From Candidatus Obscuribacterales bacterium (GTDB taxonomy: Bacteria; Cyanobacteriota; Vampirovibrionia; Obscuribacterales; Obscuribacteraceae), in contig JAIELX010000106.1 in the NCBI GenBank assembly GCA_019752635.1, forward strand, positions 1 to 64,000: a stretch of DNA of 64,000 nt, given 5' to 3'. Position numbers and translations under genes: made by a program. Within the stretch, counting starts at the first letter, position 1. Each line of letters opens with the position of its first letter. This document shows positions 63,403 to 64,000 of the stretch, one piece after another. The notes beneath the pieces were generated by a model. That model had not been told where the DNA came from. It saw only the letters and a program-made list of their open reading frames with translations, and ran no database searches.

Positions 63403-64000
63403 CTTGCTCACAGCGCACAGCAGTCCTCATCCGACTTACGCCGGGGAGATTCGGGGCTGACGCGCCAATCCCCCAAGATTTCCTCATTATGCAGCTCGTT
63501 CCCATCCATTGTCTCAACGCGTGCACACCTCTGATTCCGGCAATTTCAAAGCCCACCGCAGTCCCGCACCAGAATCCTTGTTGCCGTAGACTTTCGGAGC
63601 ATTCCAGCCCCGCATTGTTGCGGTTTGCAAAGTTCAGCGCGGTTTTCCGAGCAATTTTTCTTGCTCCGCTTTTTGACACGGCTGAAATCGCAACGAAAGT
63701 ACCGTGCGCAATCAGAACGGGGAAAGCGCGAAGAGGCTGATAGTCAATCGCTTTCGCCGACCGGTCATCTCATCACGCTCACAAAGTCACAAGGCCTAGC
63801 GTGGTCCAAATTTTCAGTCCTTTTCGCCGAAAACTTCTGATAAGCCCAACTACGCTCGTACGGTCCAATTTGAAGCCTTTGTGCGGCAAAACACCGCACG
63901 GAGCCGAGGTTAGCGGCGCCAGGAGGACCGTTCTCGACATGAATAATTGGATTGTCTTTTGACGAACCCAAAGAACCTGAAGAGGCAAGTTTGCGTCTAG
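63403..64000. other. Window end, no gene supported
   Basis: 598 bases. Short frames at 63489-63740, 63272-63679 (minus) and 63765-63971 (minus) have no family resemblance or ribosome-binding site. No RNA gene seen. A gene may begin beyond the right edge. Confidence 0.4.

Overview
The window is about 64 kb of bacterial chromosome with moderate GC, dense genes, Shine-Dalgarno starts (GGAGG-type) and short intergenic gaps. I see no rRNA, tRNA, CRISPR array, transposase or phage gene. The taxon cannot be fixed from sequence alone. The mix of many TPR and secreted proteins, a caspase-TPR protein, TadE/G-like proteins, lone pseudopilin clusters, GlgX and OvoA fits an environmental bacterium, perhaps a non-photosynthetic cyanobacterial relative such as Obscuribacterales/Melainabacteria. 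That placement is inference.

Layout. 1-11.2 kb: amidohydrolase (cut by the left edge), GIY-YIG protein, NlpC/P60-like protein, tandem universal stress protein, serine hydrolase, a selenocysteine MsrA, a Mesh1-like HD hydrolase, a three-gene NatAB-like ABC exporter operon whose last gene is a permease-CPBP protease fusion, and a degenerate GGDEF protein. 11.4-17.7 kb: lipase-maturation-factor-like protein, DUF4239 protein, a RecB-nuclease/XPD-helicase fusion and a GT1 glycosyltransferase. 18-21 kb: three-gene pseudopilin operon behind a set of CCAACA-N4-TGTTGG palindromes. 21-28 kb: SRPBCC protein, TPR protein, caspase-TPR protein, a TusA / DsrE / TusA-MetE sulfur-methionine operon and a DUF4870 protein. 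29-32.4 kb: TPR + TadG-like + two TadE-like proteins ending in a strong terminator. 32.5-43 kb: GNAT, OvoA, GlgX, DUF1269, a VIT/vWA membrane protein and a histidine phosphatase. 43-52 kb: TM0106-type nuclease-helicase, two membrane proteins sharing an N-terminal motif around a dead histidine kinase, a hemerythrin, and a TetR regulator with visible operators. 52-64 kb: SDR, TPR-TonB protein, aldo/keto reductase, WYL-type regulator, TspO-like protein, and an SbcC/SbcD-like pair divergent from a SWIM-ligase-triple WGR protein.

The strongest unusual signal is msrA at 5216-5680. An in-frame TGA sits exactly at the catalytic cysteine of the GCFWG motif and is followed at the right distance by a SECIS-like hairpin, so the true gene begins 84 bases upstream of where an ordinary gene caller would start it. 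Next in interest are the putative DNA-end repair module (SbcCD-like pair plus WGR ligase) and the TusA-DsrE-(TusA::core-MetE) operon, which suggests a link between sulfur relay and methionine synthesis.
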